A DNA stretch of 50,875 nucleotides from Bacillus sp. JCM 19058 (GTDB lineage Bacteria; Bacillota; Bacilli; Bacillales_H; Bacillaceae_D). Below, one piece after another: positions 1 to 9,668 of the stretch. Position 1 is the first letter of the stretch. Each line of letters begins with the position of its first letter. The position numbers and the translations under genes were made by a program. The DNA is taken from contig BAXO01000036.1 of assembly GCA_001310555.1 (NCBI GenBank), positions 1-50,875 of the forward strand. Direction: 5' to 3'. A model generated the notes under the pieces. The model made no database searches, was not told the DNA's origin, and saw nothing but the letters and a program-made list of their open reading frames with translations.

Positions 1-61
1 GGAAATTATAGTGTTCCGATTTTACACTCAATCATTGAATGATGAAATTGATTCATTTAAA

Positions 62-75
62 TGTAAGCACTTTCA
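62..75. promoter_or_regulatory. possible catabolite-repression (cre-like) site
   Basis: TGTAAGCACTTTCA resembles the Bacillus CcpA cre consensus (TGWNANCGNTNWCA) with the central CG replaced by CA. It lies in an AT-rich stretch at the window edge with no visible gene start, so its target would be to the left. A chance match is possible. Confidence 0.2.
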
Positions 76-171
76 AATACAATTAAATCTTACTTCGCTC
101 TTTTACTTATGTCAACATTTTTATTAATATTATAATATAAATATGTATTAATGGTGAAACTCTAAAAAAGA

Positions 172-206
172 TAAAAAACCCTGCAAAAAGCTTTTTGAAC
201 AGGGTC
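172..206 (-). terminator. rho-independent terminator of the first ABC operon
   Basis: Read on the minus strand, ACCCTG and CAGGGT pair around an inner AAAAAGCTTTTT palindrome and run into a T tract. It lies about 100 bases beyond the stop of the binding-protein gene, so it should end that operon. Confidence 0.75.
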
Positions 207-310
207 AATTGTTCCTAGGTCATATAACGCCCGTGTTTCCGCACCCTTGCTTTTTTAAGCCTCTTCCACCCACTGAGAGAATTAAGGAACACCTTTCCCC
301 AATTACGTAC

Positions 311-1808
311 TTAATTAAGGTCTGCTTCTAGCATTCTCGAATGGGCTTTTTCATACATGCTTACCATTTCTTCAACCCCAAGACTTTTCAATTGGTCTAC
401 ATATGCGTCCCATTCGCTCAAGTCCCGTTGGCCGATAATAAATTTAGCAATTTCTTGATCCCTATATTTTGTAATCTCTTCCCCCTGAATCGATAGCTTT
501 TCTTGTTCTTCACTTGTAAACGCCGGTTCTGGAATAAAAGGAGCATCATATTTGGGATACTCTTCATATGCTTCTTTCACTTCATCACTAAACAAGGCCA
601 TGTGCGCATCATAATCGAACCAAGTATACGTACCAAATAAGGAAAGCCCTGTTTCGGTTCGAAGATCAGATGGATTAGGATACTCTTTTACCCACGACTT
701 CTCACCTTCTACATCCGTATACATTTCCCCTTCGATCCCCCAACTTAACGCATCTCTTCCTTCTTCAGAGAAGGTCCAATCAAGATAACGTATCACAGTA
801 TCAATATGGCTGGAGGTTGTGGCAATTGCATAACCCGCCTGTTGAAAATGCGCTGAAAAATCTTGCTTTTTCCCATTTGGAGTACCAGCGGGCGGCGGCA
901 TGTGAATTAATGTATAATCAGGGTCGATTTCCCGGTTTAGCTCGTTAAACATATCAATTCGTATAATATAGTTTTGGGTGATGAATGATTGATCGGTAGA
1001 CATCATTTCCTGCCACTGGCCAGTATCAAGGGATAAAAAAATCTTTCGGGATAAGCCCTTCCTCATAAAATTGATTAAAATACTCGATCATCTCCCGGTA
1101 ATTGTCTTCGCTCGGGCCATAGCGCCATTCGTCTGTCCCTTCATCGTAATAGTACGTATGATTCGTCCCGAAGTTAGCTGCAAAATTGCGAAGGGCATCC
1201 GTCCCGTTCCGGAAACTGAATGGCGCACTATCTGGGTAAATCTCCTTTAGCTGCTTTAGTACATCGTATAGCTCATCCCAGTTATCCGGGATGTCTAATT
1301 CATGCTCCTCAAATAGATCTTGACGATACATCCAAAGCATTCTGTTTGTTTCTCCAATGCCGTGGTTAGGGGTAACGTACATCTTTCCATCGTGAGAAAG
1401 CGCTCTTCTCGTTTCCTCTGGATATTGCTCCATCCATGCTGCGAAATGAGGCATTTGATCGACGTAATCAAGAAGATTCACTAATGCGCCTTGTTCTCCA
1501 TACCGATTACCAGTTGCATAATTTGGTATATGGATTAAATCAGGCAGATCCCCAGATGCGATGACAAGATTAAGAGACTCCGCATACGGATCGGAAGCGA
1601 TCGTTACATTAAGCTCCATCCCTCCCCCTTCCTCCATTAGATCCCATACAAGCCAATCTTGATTCGTCGGCCAGCTTGCATGTTCATTCACTAAAAAATC
1701 TATAGTAGGCTTTTCATCCGTCGAACTAGATGAGTCATTAGATGTTTGATTGGAACAGGCTGAAACGATCAATATCAACAGTAAAGTCCATACACTGCCT
1801 TTTTTCAT
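311..1808 (-). CDS. ABC transporter sugar-binding lipoprotein (family 1), frame broken once
   Basis: Extracellular solute-binding lipoprotein of a CUT1-type carbohydrate ABC transporter, about 498 residues once joined. The N-terminus has a basic start, a hydrophobic stretch and lipobox VSAC (Cys18), followed by a Ser/Asn/Asp-rich linker. The LplA/YtcQ-like fold continues to the end. The frame breaks in a run of seven A at 1035-1041: one frame reads GLIPKDF, the other LSLDTGQW, and removing one base joins them. Two adjacent ATGs exist (1811 and 1808); AAAGGTGG is 8 bases before the second, which I prefer. It is third in an operon after two permeases. The ligand is unknown; by family an oligosaccharide or polysaccharide fragment is likely. 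Confidence 0.85.
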
Positions 1809-1899
1809 CATTAAAACCACCTTTGAATTCGTTTCGTGTATACTCGGCATTCTCCCACTCCACACATTCTACGGACCTCTATCCCTTCTCCTCAGTATG

Positions 1900-2755
1900 C
1901 TACCCTTTCAACGAACCGATCATCACCCCCTTAACAAAGTACTTTTGTAAGAATGGGTAAATCAGTAGAATCGGCAATGTTGATACCATAATCGTTGCGT
2001 ATTTCAACGATTCTGCAACCAAGATAGCATCCGTTTGCGAAACGCTTGCCATTTCTTCTACTAAAACCATATTTCGCAAAATAATCTGCAGCGGATAAAG
2101 TGAATCGCTTCGAAGATACAACAGTGGTGAAATAAAATTGTTCCAAATTCCGACGGCATAAAACAGCCCAATGGTTGCTAATACAGGCTTGGAAAGTGGT
2201 AGCACGATTCGGGCAAAAATACCGATATCGTTTAAGCCATCCATTTTTGCCGCTTCCTCTAAATCCTTTGGAATCGCCGAAAAAAAATGTACGCATAATA
2301 ATTAAATTCCACGTGCTGACGGCTGTCGGAAGAATCATCGCCCAAATTGTATCGACTAGTCCTAAACTTCTGACAACAAGAAAGGTAGGAATCATCCCCC
2401 CACTAAATAAGAGCGTAAACACAATCATCAACATAAACCCTTTACGAAAGATCAGCCTTTCTTTTGATAATGCATAGGCGCCCATTGCGGTCACAACTAA
2501 TGAAACCGCCGTTCCTAATGACACGTATAGCAAAGTATTAAGGTAGCCTCTCCCAATGCGCGGATCACGTAAGACATATTCATAGTTTTTAAGGGTAAAT
2601 TCTTTTGGAATTAAGTTCACTTCGCCCCTCATCACCGAAGGGTCGCCACTTAATGACACCGCAGCCATATGCATAAAAGGGTAGAGAGTGACGATAATTA
2701 CCCCCAATAACAGGATAGTATTAATAATAGAAAACGGAGTCACTTTTCTATTCAT
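1900..2755 (-). CDS. ABC transporter permease, LplC/YtcP type, frame broken once
   Basis: Inner-membrane permease of about 284 residues with six predicted membrane segments. The EAA loop (EEAAKMDGLNDIGIF) that contacts the ATPase is present near residue 185, and the tail ends FVKGVMIGSLKG as in the LplC/YtcP group. The frame is lost in a run of eight A at 2280-2287; one base fewer restores RTFFFSAIPKDLEEAAKMDG. GGAGG precedes the ATG. It is 12 bases downstream of the partner permease and upstream of the binding lipoprotein. No ATPase gene is present; such systems usually share an MsmX-type ATPase encoded elsewhere. Confidence 0.88.
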
Positions 2756-2767
2756 GATTTTCCTCCT

Positions 2768-3732
2768 TTACCATAAACTTTCTTGCCCAGCCTTCCTAGC
2801 TAAATAATTTGCGGTAAATAAGAATATAAAACTGACCACTCCTAGGAATAACCCGATTGCCGTTGCATAACTATAATTCCCTTGGACAAGCCCAACCCGA
2901 TATACATATGTTGAGATAATATCTGCCGTCTCATATGTAACTGGATTGTAAAGCAAAAACACTTTTTCAAACCCTATTTCTAACACTTTTCCTATGTTTA
3001 AAATGCCGATAATAAAAATGGCAGGTAATATACCGGGCAGCGTCACATAGATAAGCTTTCCAAACCGCCCCGCCCCATCTATTTCTGCTGCTTCGTATAA
3101 TTCAGGATGAATAGCTGTTAACGCAGCTAAATAAATAATCGCTTCCCAGCCCATATGCTGCCAAATTTCCGATGAAACATAGATCGTACGGAATAATTCG
3201 GGAATAACCATCCAGTTTAATGGTTCGAGCCCTATCGCGGAAATCATACGATTAACCATTCCATTAGGAGAAAGAAACATAACAATCATACTCGCGACGA
3301 TCACATTGGATATAAAATGAGGTAGATAGCTTACGGTTTGGACAAACCGCTTAAAAAAACATATTTTTTTACTTCATTTAACAAGAGAGCGAAAATAATG
3401 GGAATCGGAAAACCAAAGATAAAATTATATACACCCAACAAAAAAAAGTATTGCGTAACAACATAAAAAAAATCGGGACTTTCTATAAATGTGCGATAAT
3501 ATTTCCATCCCACCCAATCACTTTCCCAAACACCTGTAAATAAGTTGTAGTCTTTAAAAGAAATGATGATCCCGAACATCGGTGCATATTGGAAAATCAA
3601 ATAGTAAAGCAAACAGGGCGCAAACAATAGTAATAGATACTTGCTATCATTAAGTCTGTAAAGCAATGGTTTCTTCTTTATCACTACGCTTGATATAGTA
3701 ATCGATTTCTTTGAAGAAACAGCTTTAGCCAT
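2768..3732 (-). CDS. ABC transporter permease, LplB/YteP type, frame broken once
   Basis: First gene of the operon: CUT1 permease of about 321 residues. The N-terminal part (from MAKAVSSKKS) has a basic cytosolic start and the first membrane segments; the C-terminal part carries the EAA-like loop (ELYEAAEIDGAGRFGK) and ends AGQESLW, as does the second LplB copy at 8435. The two halves lie in different frames around a run of seven A at 3353-3359; adding one base joins KYVFFKRFVQTV. It pairs with the LplC-type permease just downstream. Confidence 0.88.
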
Positions 3733-3903
3733 TTTCTAAATTCCTCCCTCATTATGCATTCTCATATTCATCTAGAAAACCGTCGACTTTTAAAACATAT
3801 CTTATAAAAATATGAACATTCATCTTACTCGATCCGTTAACGATACTTAAATGTCTCCAGGAACTTTTTCATTGATAGGAAAAAGGCAAAAGTAAGAATT
3901 TAT

Positions 3904-3917
3904 AGTAACCGATTACT
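3904..3917. promoter_or_regulatory. LacI-type operator-like palindrome 1
   Basis: AGTAACCGATTACT is an inverted repeat (AGTAA...TTACT) with a central CG-type core, the general shape of LacI/GalR-family operators. It lies about 170 bases before the permease start of the first ABC operon, and a near copy occurs at 4203. No LacI-family gene is in the window. Confidence 0.35.
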
Positions 3918-4202
3918 ACTGTAAACGAAAAATTACAATAGGCCGATTAGGAGACTGAAGTAATTTTCCCGATAAATGAATCGTATTATCTGTCGCCAAA
4001 TGCTCCTTTTCTATCATCAAAGTGGATCTAGCTACTTTATAAGCGCCTCTATACTCTTTTTATGTAATTTAGTATTTGACCACCTATTGTATTTTGGCAC
4101 ACGCAACTGGCTCGAACTGAATAGTTACTGTTACTTAATACCCGTGAAACTATAGATGTTGGAAGTTTCTGTTTTTTACGATATCATATTTTTCCGCTTT
4201 TT

Positions 4203-4216
4203 AGTAATCGGTTTCT
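4203..4216. promoter_or_regulatory. LacI-type operator-like palindrome 2
   Basis: AGTAATCGGTTTCT matches the reverse complement of the palindrome at 3904 in all but one position. Two copies about 300 bases apart upstream of one operon would allow a looping repressor. Inference only. Confidence 0.3.
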
Positions 4217-4563
4217 ATATTTGATCAGAAGATATCATAACTATCAGATTATTTCAAGTTTTTTTTTAGTCTGATTCAACAGTGTACAACTATTCTAAAA
4301 AAAAGCATTTTGCTATAACAATTCGCTATAGGTGCGGCTTAACGTGGTTAAGGCGTGATATACTAATCCTTTCGCTACGCCCGCTCGAGTCAAAATTCAG
4401 TAAATACTAGTGGATAAATGCCTAAAAGAAATGCAGAGTTCAATGTAAAATTGGATGCGTTATTAATAAGCCACTTACGATTATACAAATTGGAAATTAC
4501 ATCAAAATTTAAAGCCGTTGAGTCCCAAAAAATTGAGCATCAAGGCCTCATTATTCTCAAAAA

Positions 4564-4597
4564 AAATCCCTTTCATTATACAAAACGAAAGGGATTT
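4564..4597 (-). terminator. terminator of the Gfo/Idh transport cluster
   Basis: AAATCCCTTTC and GAAAGGGATTT form an 11-bp stem with a 12-base loop. On the minus strand it is followed by a run of T. It lies about 60 bases past the oxidoreductase stop. Confidence 0.75.
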
Positions 4598-4658
4598 ATA
4601 GGGTTGTCCTAACTATAGCCTTTGGGGACAGCTCCTTATAACTTACGGTTGTTTTCTT

Positions 4659-5738
4659 TTAGAAAGGTTCGATTTCTACTTCTTTTCCAAGCTCGGCCGA
4701 ACGCAAAATGCCGTCAATGATCGCTTGATTGATGAGAATTTGCTCTCCAGGTATCGGGGCTCCTGTGTTTTCCTTAATCGCAACAACAAAATCTCGGACT
4801 TTTTCATAAAAAAATATCAAGATCGTGTTTCTGGACTTCAACTGTTTTTGAGACATGCTCGTTGTCTTGATCGCTGAACACTTGGATAGAGCCGATTCCA
4901 CCGTCCCAAACGCCGCTCCACGGTCCCGTTCCTGCCGGAGTTAGCTTCAGCCCGGCATCCGTTCCTAAGAAGATCGTTGGTCCAAGAGAATCCATATGCA
5001 TCGCCCAAGAAATCTTGAAATTCAAGACCTTTCCGCCTTCTAAACGCACAAACGCCACACCGAAATCCTCGACTTCGAATTTTGCTGCTTCTGGATGGTA
5101 TTTAGGATTAGTTCCAAATACATTAGATGTATAGGCGGAAACAGTTAATGGTTTAGGATAATCTAATGCATCAAGGCTAAGTCAAGCGAATAGCAGCCAA
5201 TATCGGCCATTGCACCAGCTCCGGCTAACGCTTTATTAATGAACGTCCCACCTGGCATCCCGCGCCGGCGTCCTCCGCCCATCTGTACATAATAAACGTC
5301 GCCAAGCTCTCCTTGCTGAACAATGCTTTTTACCTTTTTCATATTCGGATCGTAGCGCGGCTGGAAGCCGACTGATAGCATTTTATCAGCGTCTTTCGCT
5401 GCTTTCACCATTTCTTTTCCTTGCTCAAAAGTTATCGCAAGCGGTTTCTCAACAAGGACGTGCTTCCCTGCCTGAAGCGCTGCAACACTCGTTTCGTGAT
5501 GGGCGATATTAGGCGTACAAACACTAACACCATCAAGATCCAGCTTTAATAGATCGTGAAAAGACTCAAATGCTTGGGCTTGTGTGAGCTCTAGCTCATT
5601 TATAAACTGCTCCGCTTTACCTGGAACAATGTCTGCTACTGCGAGAATTTCGACATCTGACATTCGTTTATAAGCTCTGACATGAGCTGCAGCAATGCCG
5701 CCACTACCAATAATGCCTATTTTTATTGTTTTCCCCAT
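4659..5738 (-). CDS. Gfo/Idh/MocA family NAD(P)-dependent oxidoreductase, frame broken twice
   Basis: Soluble sugar oxidoreductase of about 359 residues. The N-terminal Rossmann fold starts IGIIGSGGIAAAH (GxGxxA dinucleotide motif, residues 7-19), and the family EKP signature (VLVEKPLA, about residue 97) is present. The C-terminal domain holds the usual sheet ending in EVEIEPF. Two shifts are needed: a lost G near 5172 (TTGATG for TTGGATG), restoring DLALDALDYPKP, and one extra base in seven A at 4808-4814, restoring DIFYEKVRDF. It closes the operon after the second binding protein, so it probably acts on the imported sugar. The substrate cannot be told from sequence. Confidence 0.88.
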
Positions 5739-5839
5739 TTTGTTCGTTCACCTCGTTATTTTCTTAAAGCGCGGCAAATTCTCGCCCTGCCCCCTTTTTC
5801 CTTGATAGATGCTATAGGGTCAGTTCAGAATCTCCGTGC

Positions 5840-7440
5840 TTATTGCTCATCGGCTTGCTGATACCTTTCATAGGCATCTGCATAGATTTCAATCAGGCGT
5901 TCGACATTCATATTTTCGATCGTCTGTACATAAGTATCCCAATTTGACAGTGTTTCCTGTCCTGTAATGAATTTTGCTTCCATTTGTTCAACATATGCGT
6001 CCAAGTCAGAGCGAATTCGGTTCGCATCTCGCTGTTCTTCAGAAGTTAAGAACATACCTGGTACCCCTACATGACCGACCGGATGGATTTTCTTTTCCGT
6101 TTCTTCACGAATCCAGTCAGAAAACTCATTCTCTTCGTCCCATTCAATATCAAACGATAAGCGTGGTACGGCAATTCCATAATCTGGTGTCAATGTCCCT
6201 CTGAAATCCTCTGATGAATTAAAATTCGGCGGCGTTTCTTTTTGTCTGCGGATTTGATTTTCTTCATCCGCCCATTCCCATAATTCACCTTCCCCTCCGA
6301 TATTAAGTAAAGTACTTCCTTCTTTTGAATACAAATAATCAACCCAGCGAATCGCGGCTTCCGGATTCTCTGCACTATTTGTAATCGCAAATGATCCAAC
6401 CGTAATTCCAGAGGACATCGGGATGACCGGCTCGTCAACAAGTTCGCTCGTGATCGGCGGCATCATCGGGTTTTCAGTCCCATTTTCAGGAGTGCCTAAC
6501 ATAAAGAATGGGAACCAGTCGGCAAACAATCCAACTTGGTTGGCCTGGCCTTTTCCTTTTTTTTCTGTTCATCTGTTTGAGAGAACGTTTCCGGATCAAG
6601 CAGCCCATCTGCATAGAGCTTATGCATATATTCCAAATAAGCTTGGTAGCCAGATTCAATTGGACCGTAATACACTTCGTCATCAAGGATATAAATTCCT
6701 TCATCACTTTCAAGTACGCCAAATGCACCTAAGAAAAATTGACGAAGATCGTCCATCGTATGACCAGTCAACGGGATTTCATCCGCTTCTCCGTTTCCGT
6801 TCGGATCCTCTTCTTTAAAACGGACTAATAAATCGTATAATTCGTCTGTTGTTGTTGGTAATTCATCCTCACTAATATCGAGGGCTTCTAAAAACGCACC
6901 GTTATACCAAAGTGGGCCACGATACCAATTTTCTCCTATCGATACGGTCGGCAATGCATAAATATGACCGTCAGTTGCTGTTACAGACTTTAGTACTTCC
7001 GGATACTCCTCAAACATTTGTTGAATATTTGGAGCATATTCTGCAATTAAATCCTCCAAAGGAATCAGAACACCCTGGCCCCCGTATTGCACCTGTTCTT
7101 CACGAGTCAATCCACCGCCGAATATAATATCTGTATAATCCTCACTCGCAAACATTAGATTTTTCTGTGTTGGAGCACTATCGAGGTTCGGTGTGCGAAA
7201 GTCGAATGAAATGTTTGTTAATTCTTCCATCTCTTGAAAGAAGCTCATATTTTTCCATTCCTGTAACCCAGTACTTGGACCGAACATGGACATCGTGATC
7301 TTCTCGTCCACGATTGGAAAACCTTCTTTATTTACTTCTACTTCAGCAGTACTACTCGCCTTGTCATCTGAGCCGGAGCATGCGGCAAGTAGGCTAACAG
7401 CAGCAGCTGAGCTGATGACTGAAAATAAATGCTTTTTCAT
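5840..7440 (-). CDS. LplA-type sugar-binding lipoprotein, copy A, frame broken once
   Basis: Binding lipoprotein of about 532 residues. Signal peptide MKKHLFSVIS... with lipobox LLAAC (Cys21). The body contains an EF-hand-like calcium loop, DPNGNGEADEIP, near residue 218, typical of LplA-like proteins. The frame breaks in eight T at 6557-6564; shortening the run joins DEQKKG to GQANQVGLFADWF. It is downstream of lplB/lplC-type permeases and upstream of the Gfo/Idh gene. Copy B at 9669-11271 is closely similar along its whole length except the signal peptide. The ligand is unknown; related Bacillus proteins bind pectin or rhamnogalacturonan fragments. Confidence 0.88.
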
Positions 7441-7508
7441 GTTGTTCCCCCTAAATTTTTCTTAAATTATCCTTTGTTTTTCTGCCCTCCTTATTCAAGT
7501 GTACACCT

Positions 7509-8428
7509 TTATCCTTTCAGGGAGCCAATCATGACACCCTTTACAAAATAACGCTGCATAAGAGGATAAATGATTATGACTGGGAGTGTTGCGACAATCA
7601 TTACAGCATAACGTACAACGGCAGCGATTTCCGCTTGGTTTGCACTCGCCACTCCGCTAACACCATCCGTCATCGAATCGGCGGTAGAGGCCATTTCCTG
7701 CAGGACAAGAATTTGTCTTAAAACGAGCTGCAACGGGTATTTGCTTGCATCCGACAAATAAATCATCGCATTAAAATATTGATTCCAGTGGCCGACCCCA
7801 TAAAATAATGCCATAACCGCAATAATCGGGGCGGACAAAGGCAGAATAATCCTGAAAAATAAATTAAAAATCGAGCATCCGTCAATCGTTGCTGCTTCTT
7901 CCAGCTCTTTTGGAATCGTCGATTGGAAAAAGGTTCGGCAAATAATGATGTTCCAAATCGCAGCTGCATTAGGCAATACCATTGCCCAAATCGAATTGAC
8001 CATTCCTAAATCTCGAATTAATAAATATGTAGGAATCAATCCTCCGCTCAAAAACATCGTAATCACAAACATGGCCATAAAGAAGTTCCGTCCGACAAAA
8101 TCCTTCCTAGAAAGAGCATACGCCGCTGGCAGCGTTACTGCCAAATTAATCGATGTTCCTAACAAAGTGTAAAAAAAATCGTATTCCGGTACCCTACCCA
8201 GATTTCGCTCGTATTGAAGACACGCCGATACCCTTCCCACGTAATATCAACCGGGAACAGCCACATCTTACCTGAATTGACGGCTGCCGGATCGCTGATC
8301 GATGCACTAATTACATAGAGCAATGGGTACAAAACAACGATTAATGCGAAGGTTAATAAACCATAATTAAACACTTTAAACAGTTTATCTGCTTTCGTAT
8401 CTTGAATATTAGAGTCCAATGAATTCAC
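7509..8428 (-). CDS. ABC transporter permease, LplC type, frame broken once
   Basis: CUT1 permease of about 305 residues, six membrane segments, EAA loop EEAATIDGCSIFN, C-terminal FVKGVMIGSLKG identical to the first LplC-type gene. The N-terminal 89 codons are in another frame: the run of eight A at 8171-8178 is the break, and correcting it gives NTIF(F)YTLLGTSINL. It begins 6 bases after the stop of the LplB-type permease, so the two are translated together. Confidence 0.88.
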
Positions 8429-8434
8429 CCCTTT

Positions 8435-9397
8435 TTACCATAGACTAGTTTCACTTGTTTTACGCGCAATTTGGTTGACTACAATAAGTAAAATCGCATT
8501 GATTACGGCATTGAATAACCCAACGGCTGCCGAGAAGCTGTACTCTGCATCCAGTAAACCGACTCGATATACAAATGTCGCAATAACGTCTGAAGAACTC
8601 ATATTTAAAGGATTTTGGAGCAATAAGATTTTTTCGAATCCGACGGCGAGTAAGTTACCTGTGTTCAATATTAATAAAATGACCATCGTCGGCAAAATCG
8701 CTGGGATATTAATATAAAAAATTCGTTGCAACCTTGTCGCTCCATCAACAATGGCTGCTTCATGCTGCTGCGGATCCACTCCTGCGAGAGCTGCCAAGTA
8801 GATAATTGTGCCCCAACCGGCGTTTTGCCACACTTCTGACAGCACATAAATCGTTTTAAACCACCTCGGATCTGACATAAACCCAATCGGTTCGAATCCG
8901 AAAAACCCAATTATATGATTTATAATCCCGGATGATGGCGATAAAAAAGCGATAATTAATCCCGACATGACGACGACGGAGATGAAATGTGGAGCGTACG
9001 TAATCGTTTGAACCGAGCGTTTGAATAACCCGTTCTTAGCTTCATTTAATGAAAGCGCTAAAATAATAGGGATTGGAAAACCGACAGCTAATGAATAAAT
9101 ACTAAGTCCGAGAGTATTTTTCACTAAATCCCAGAAATAATAAGAGTTAAAAAAAGCTTTAAAATGCTCAAATCCGACCCACTCACTTCCCCAAATACCT
9201 AATACAGGAGAAAAGTCTTTAAACGCAATTTGCGCTCCGTACATCGGAAAATAATGAAAGATTAAAAAATAAAAAAAAGCGGGTGCAATAAAAACATACA
9301 GTTCCCACGTTTGTAGGGCCCGTCTCCATTTCCCCTTTTTTTTCTGCTTTTTAATTTCTGTAATTTCTTCTGAACTTAATTGTAGTGATTGTTTCAT
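8435..9397 (-). CDS. ABC transporter permease, LplB type (intact)
   Basis: Intact 320-residue CUT1 permease. Basic cytosolic N-terminus (KKQKKKGKWRRAL), six membrane segments, EAA-like loop QQHEAAIVDGATRLQ about residue 213, and C-terminal KTSETSLW. It is the first gene of the permease pair and follows a 270-base gap that holds three copies of a TATGTC-type repeat. One of the few genes here with no frame break. Confidence 0.92.
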   Translation of the reverse strand: MKQSLQLSSEEITEIKKQKKKGKWRRALQTWELYVFIAPAFFYFLIFHYFPMYGAQIAFKDFSPVLGIWGSEWVGFEHFKAFFNSYYFWDLVKNTLGLSIYSLAVGFPIPIILALSLNEAKNGLFKRSVQTITYAPHFISVVVMSGLIIAFLSPSSGIINHIIGFFGFEPIGFMSDPRWFKTIYVLSEVWQNAGWGTIIYLAALAGVDPQQHEAAIVDGATRLQRIFYINIPAILPTMVILLILNTGNLLAVGFEKILLLQNPLNMSSSDVIATFVYRVGLLDAEYSFSAAVGLFNAVINAILLIVVNQIARKTSETSLW

Positions 9398-9464
9398 GCA
9401 GCCTCTAGCCCCCTCCTTTTGCCAATCTATAAAAAAGCATATTTCGTTTCAGGAATTGAGTAAA

Positions 9465-9546
9465 TATGTCGTTTTTATCCCAACAGCCACCTGACAATCG
9501 GCTCTCAAGCTATGTCGTTTTTGCAGCTCGATTATGTCATTTTTTT
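9465..9546. promoter_or_regulatory. three direct repeats TATGTC(G/A)TTTTT upstream of the permeases
   Basis: Copies start at 9465, 9511 and 9533 (46 and 22 bases apart). A fourth, TATGTCATTTT, lies at 11548 upstream of the other binding-protein gene. The 22-base spacing, about two helical turns, suits tandem half-sites of an AraC-family activator, and a membrane AraC regulator is encoded next door. That the repeats are its sites is inference. Confidence 0.4.
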
Positions 9547-9623
9547 CAAATGACGCAGAAAGCAGGCTGTATTAATCCCGCCTCAGCTGCTTCGTATCTT
9601 TATAAGAATGACTCCTATGAAAC

Positions 9624-9661
9624 AAACCGCTCCGCCATCATCGTTCACGTCGGAGCGGTTT
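9624..9661 (-). terminator. terminator after LplA-type copy B
   Basis: AAACCGCTCCG pairs with CGGAGCGGTTT (11-bp stem, 16-base loop) just past the stop of the upstream binding-protein gene. The T tract on the minus strand is short (TTTG), so it may be a partial attenuator letting some transcripts continue into the permeases. Confidence 0.65.
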
Positions 9662-9668
9662 GGCTGCT

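Larger units (their letters stand above)
3733..4563. other. intergenic region, about 830 bases, no convincing gene
   Basis: AT-rich gap upstream of the first ABC operon. I see no protein gene; a 64-codon plus-strand frame starting at 4418 has no RBS or recognisable domain and runs into a terminator hairpin. The gap holds two LacI-operator-like palindromes (listed) and near 4600-4640 a pair of inverted segments (GGGTTGTCC and GGGGACAGC) that could be the worn end of an insertion sequence. Confidence 0.4.

Noticed and set aside
1742..1960. Plus-strand frames opposite the binding-protein and permease genes
   Set aside because: They are antisense shadows of minus-strand genes with clear motifs.
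4418..4612. 64-codon plus-strand frame
   Set aside because: No RBS, no recognised domain, and it reads through the terminator hairpin of the minus-strand operon.
9465..9546. CRISPR array
   Set aside because: Repeats are only about 12 bases, irregularly spaced and without spacers of uniform length; no cas genes are present.
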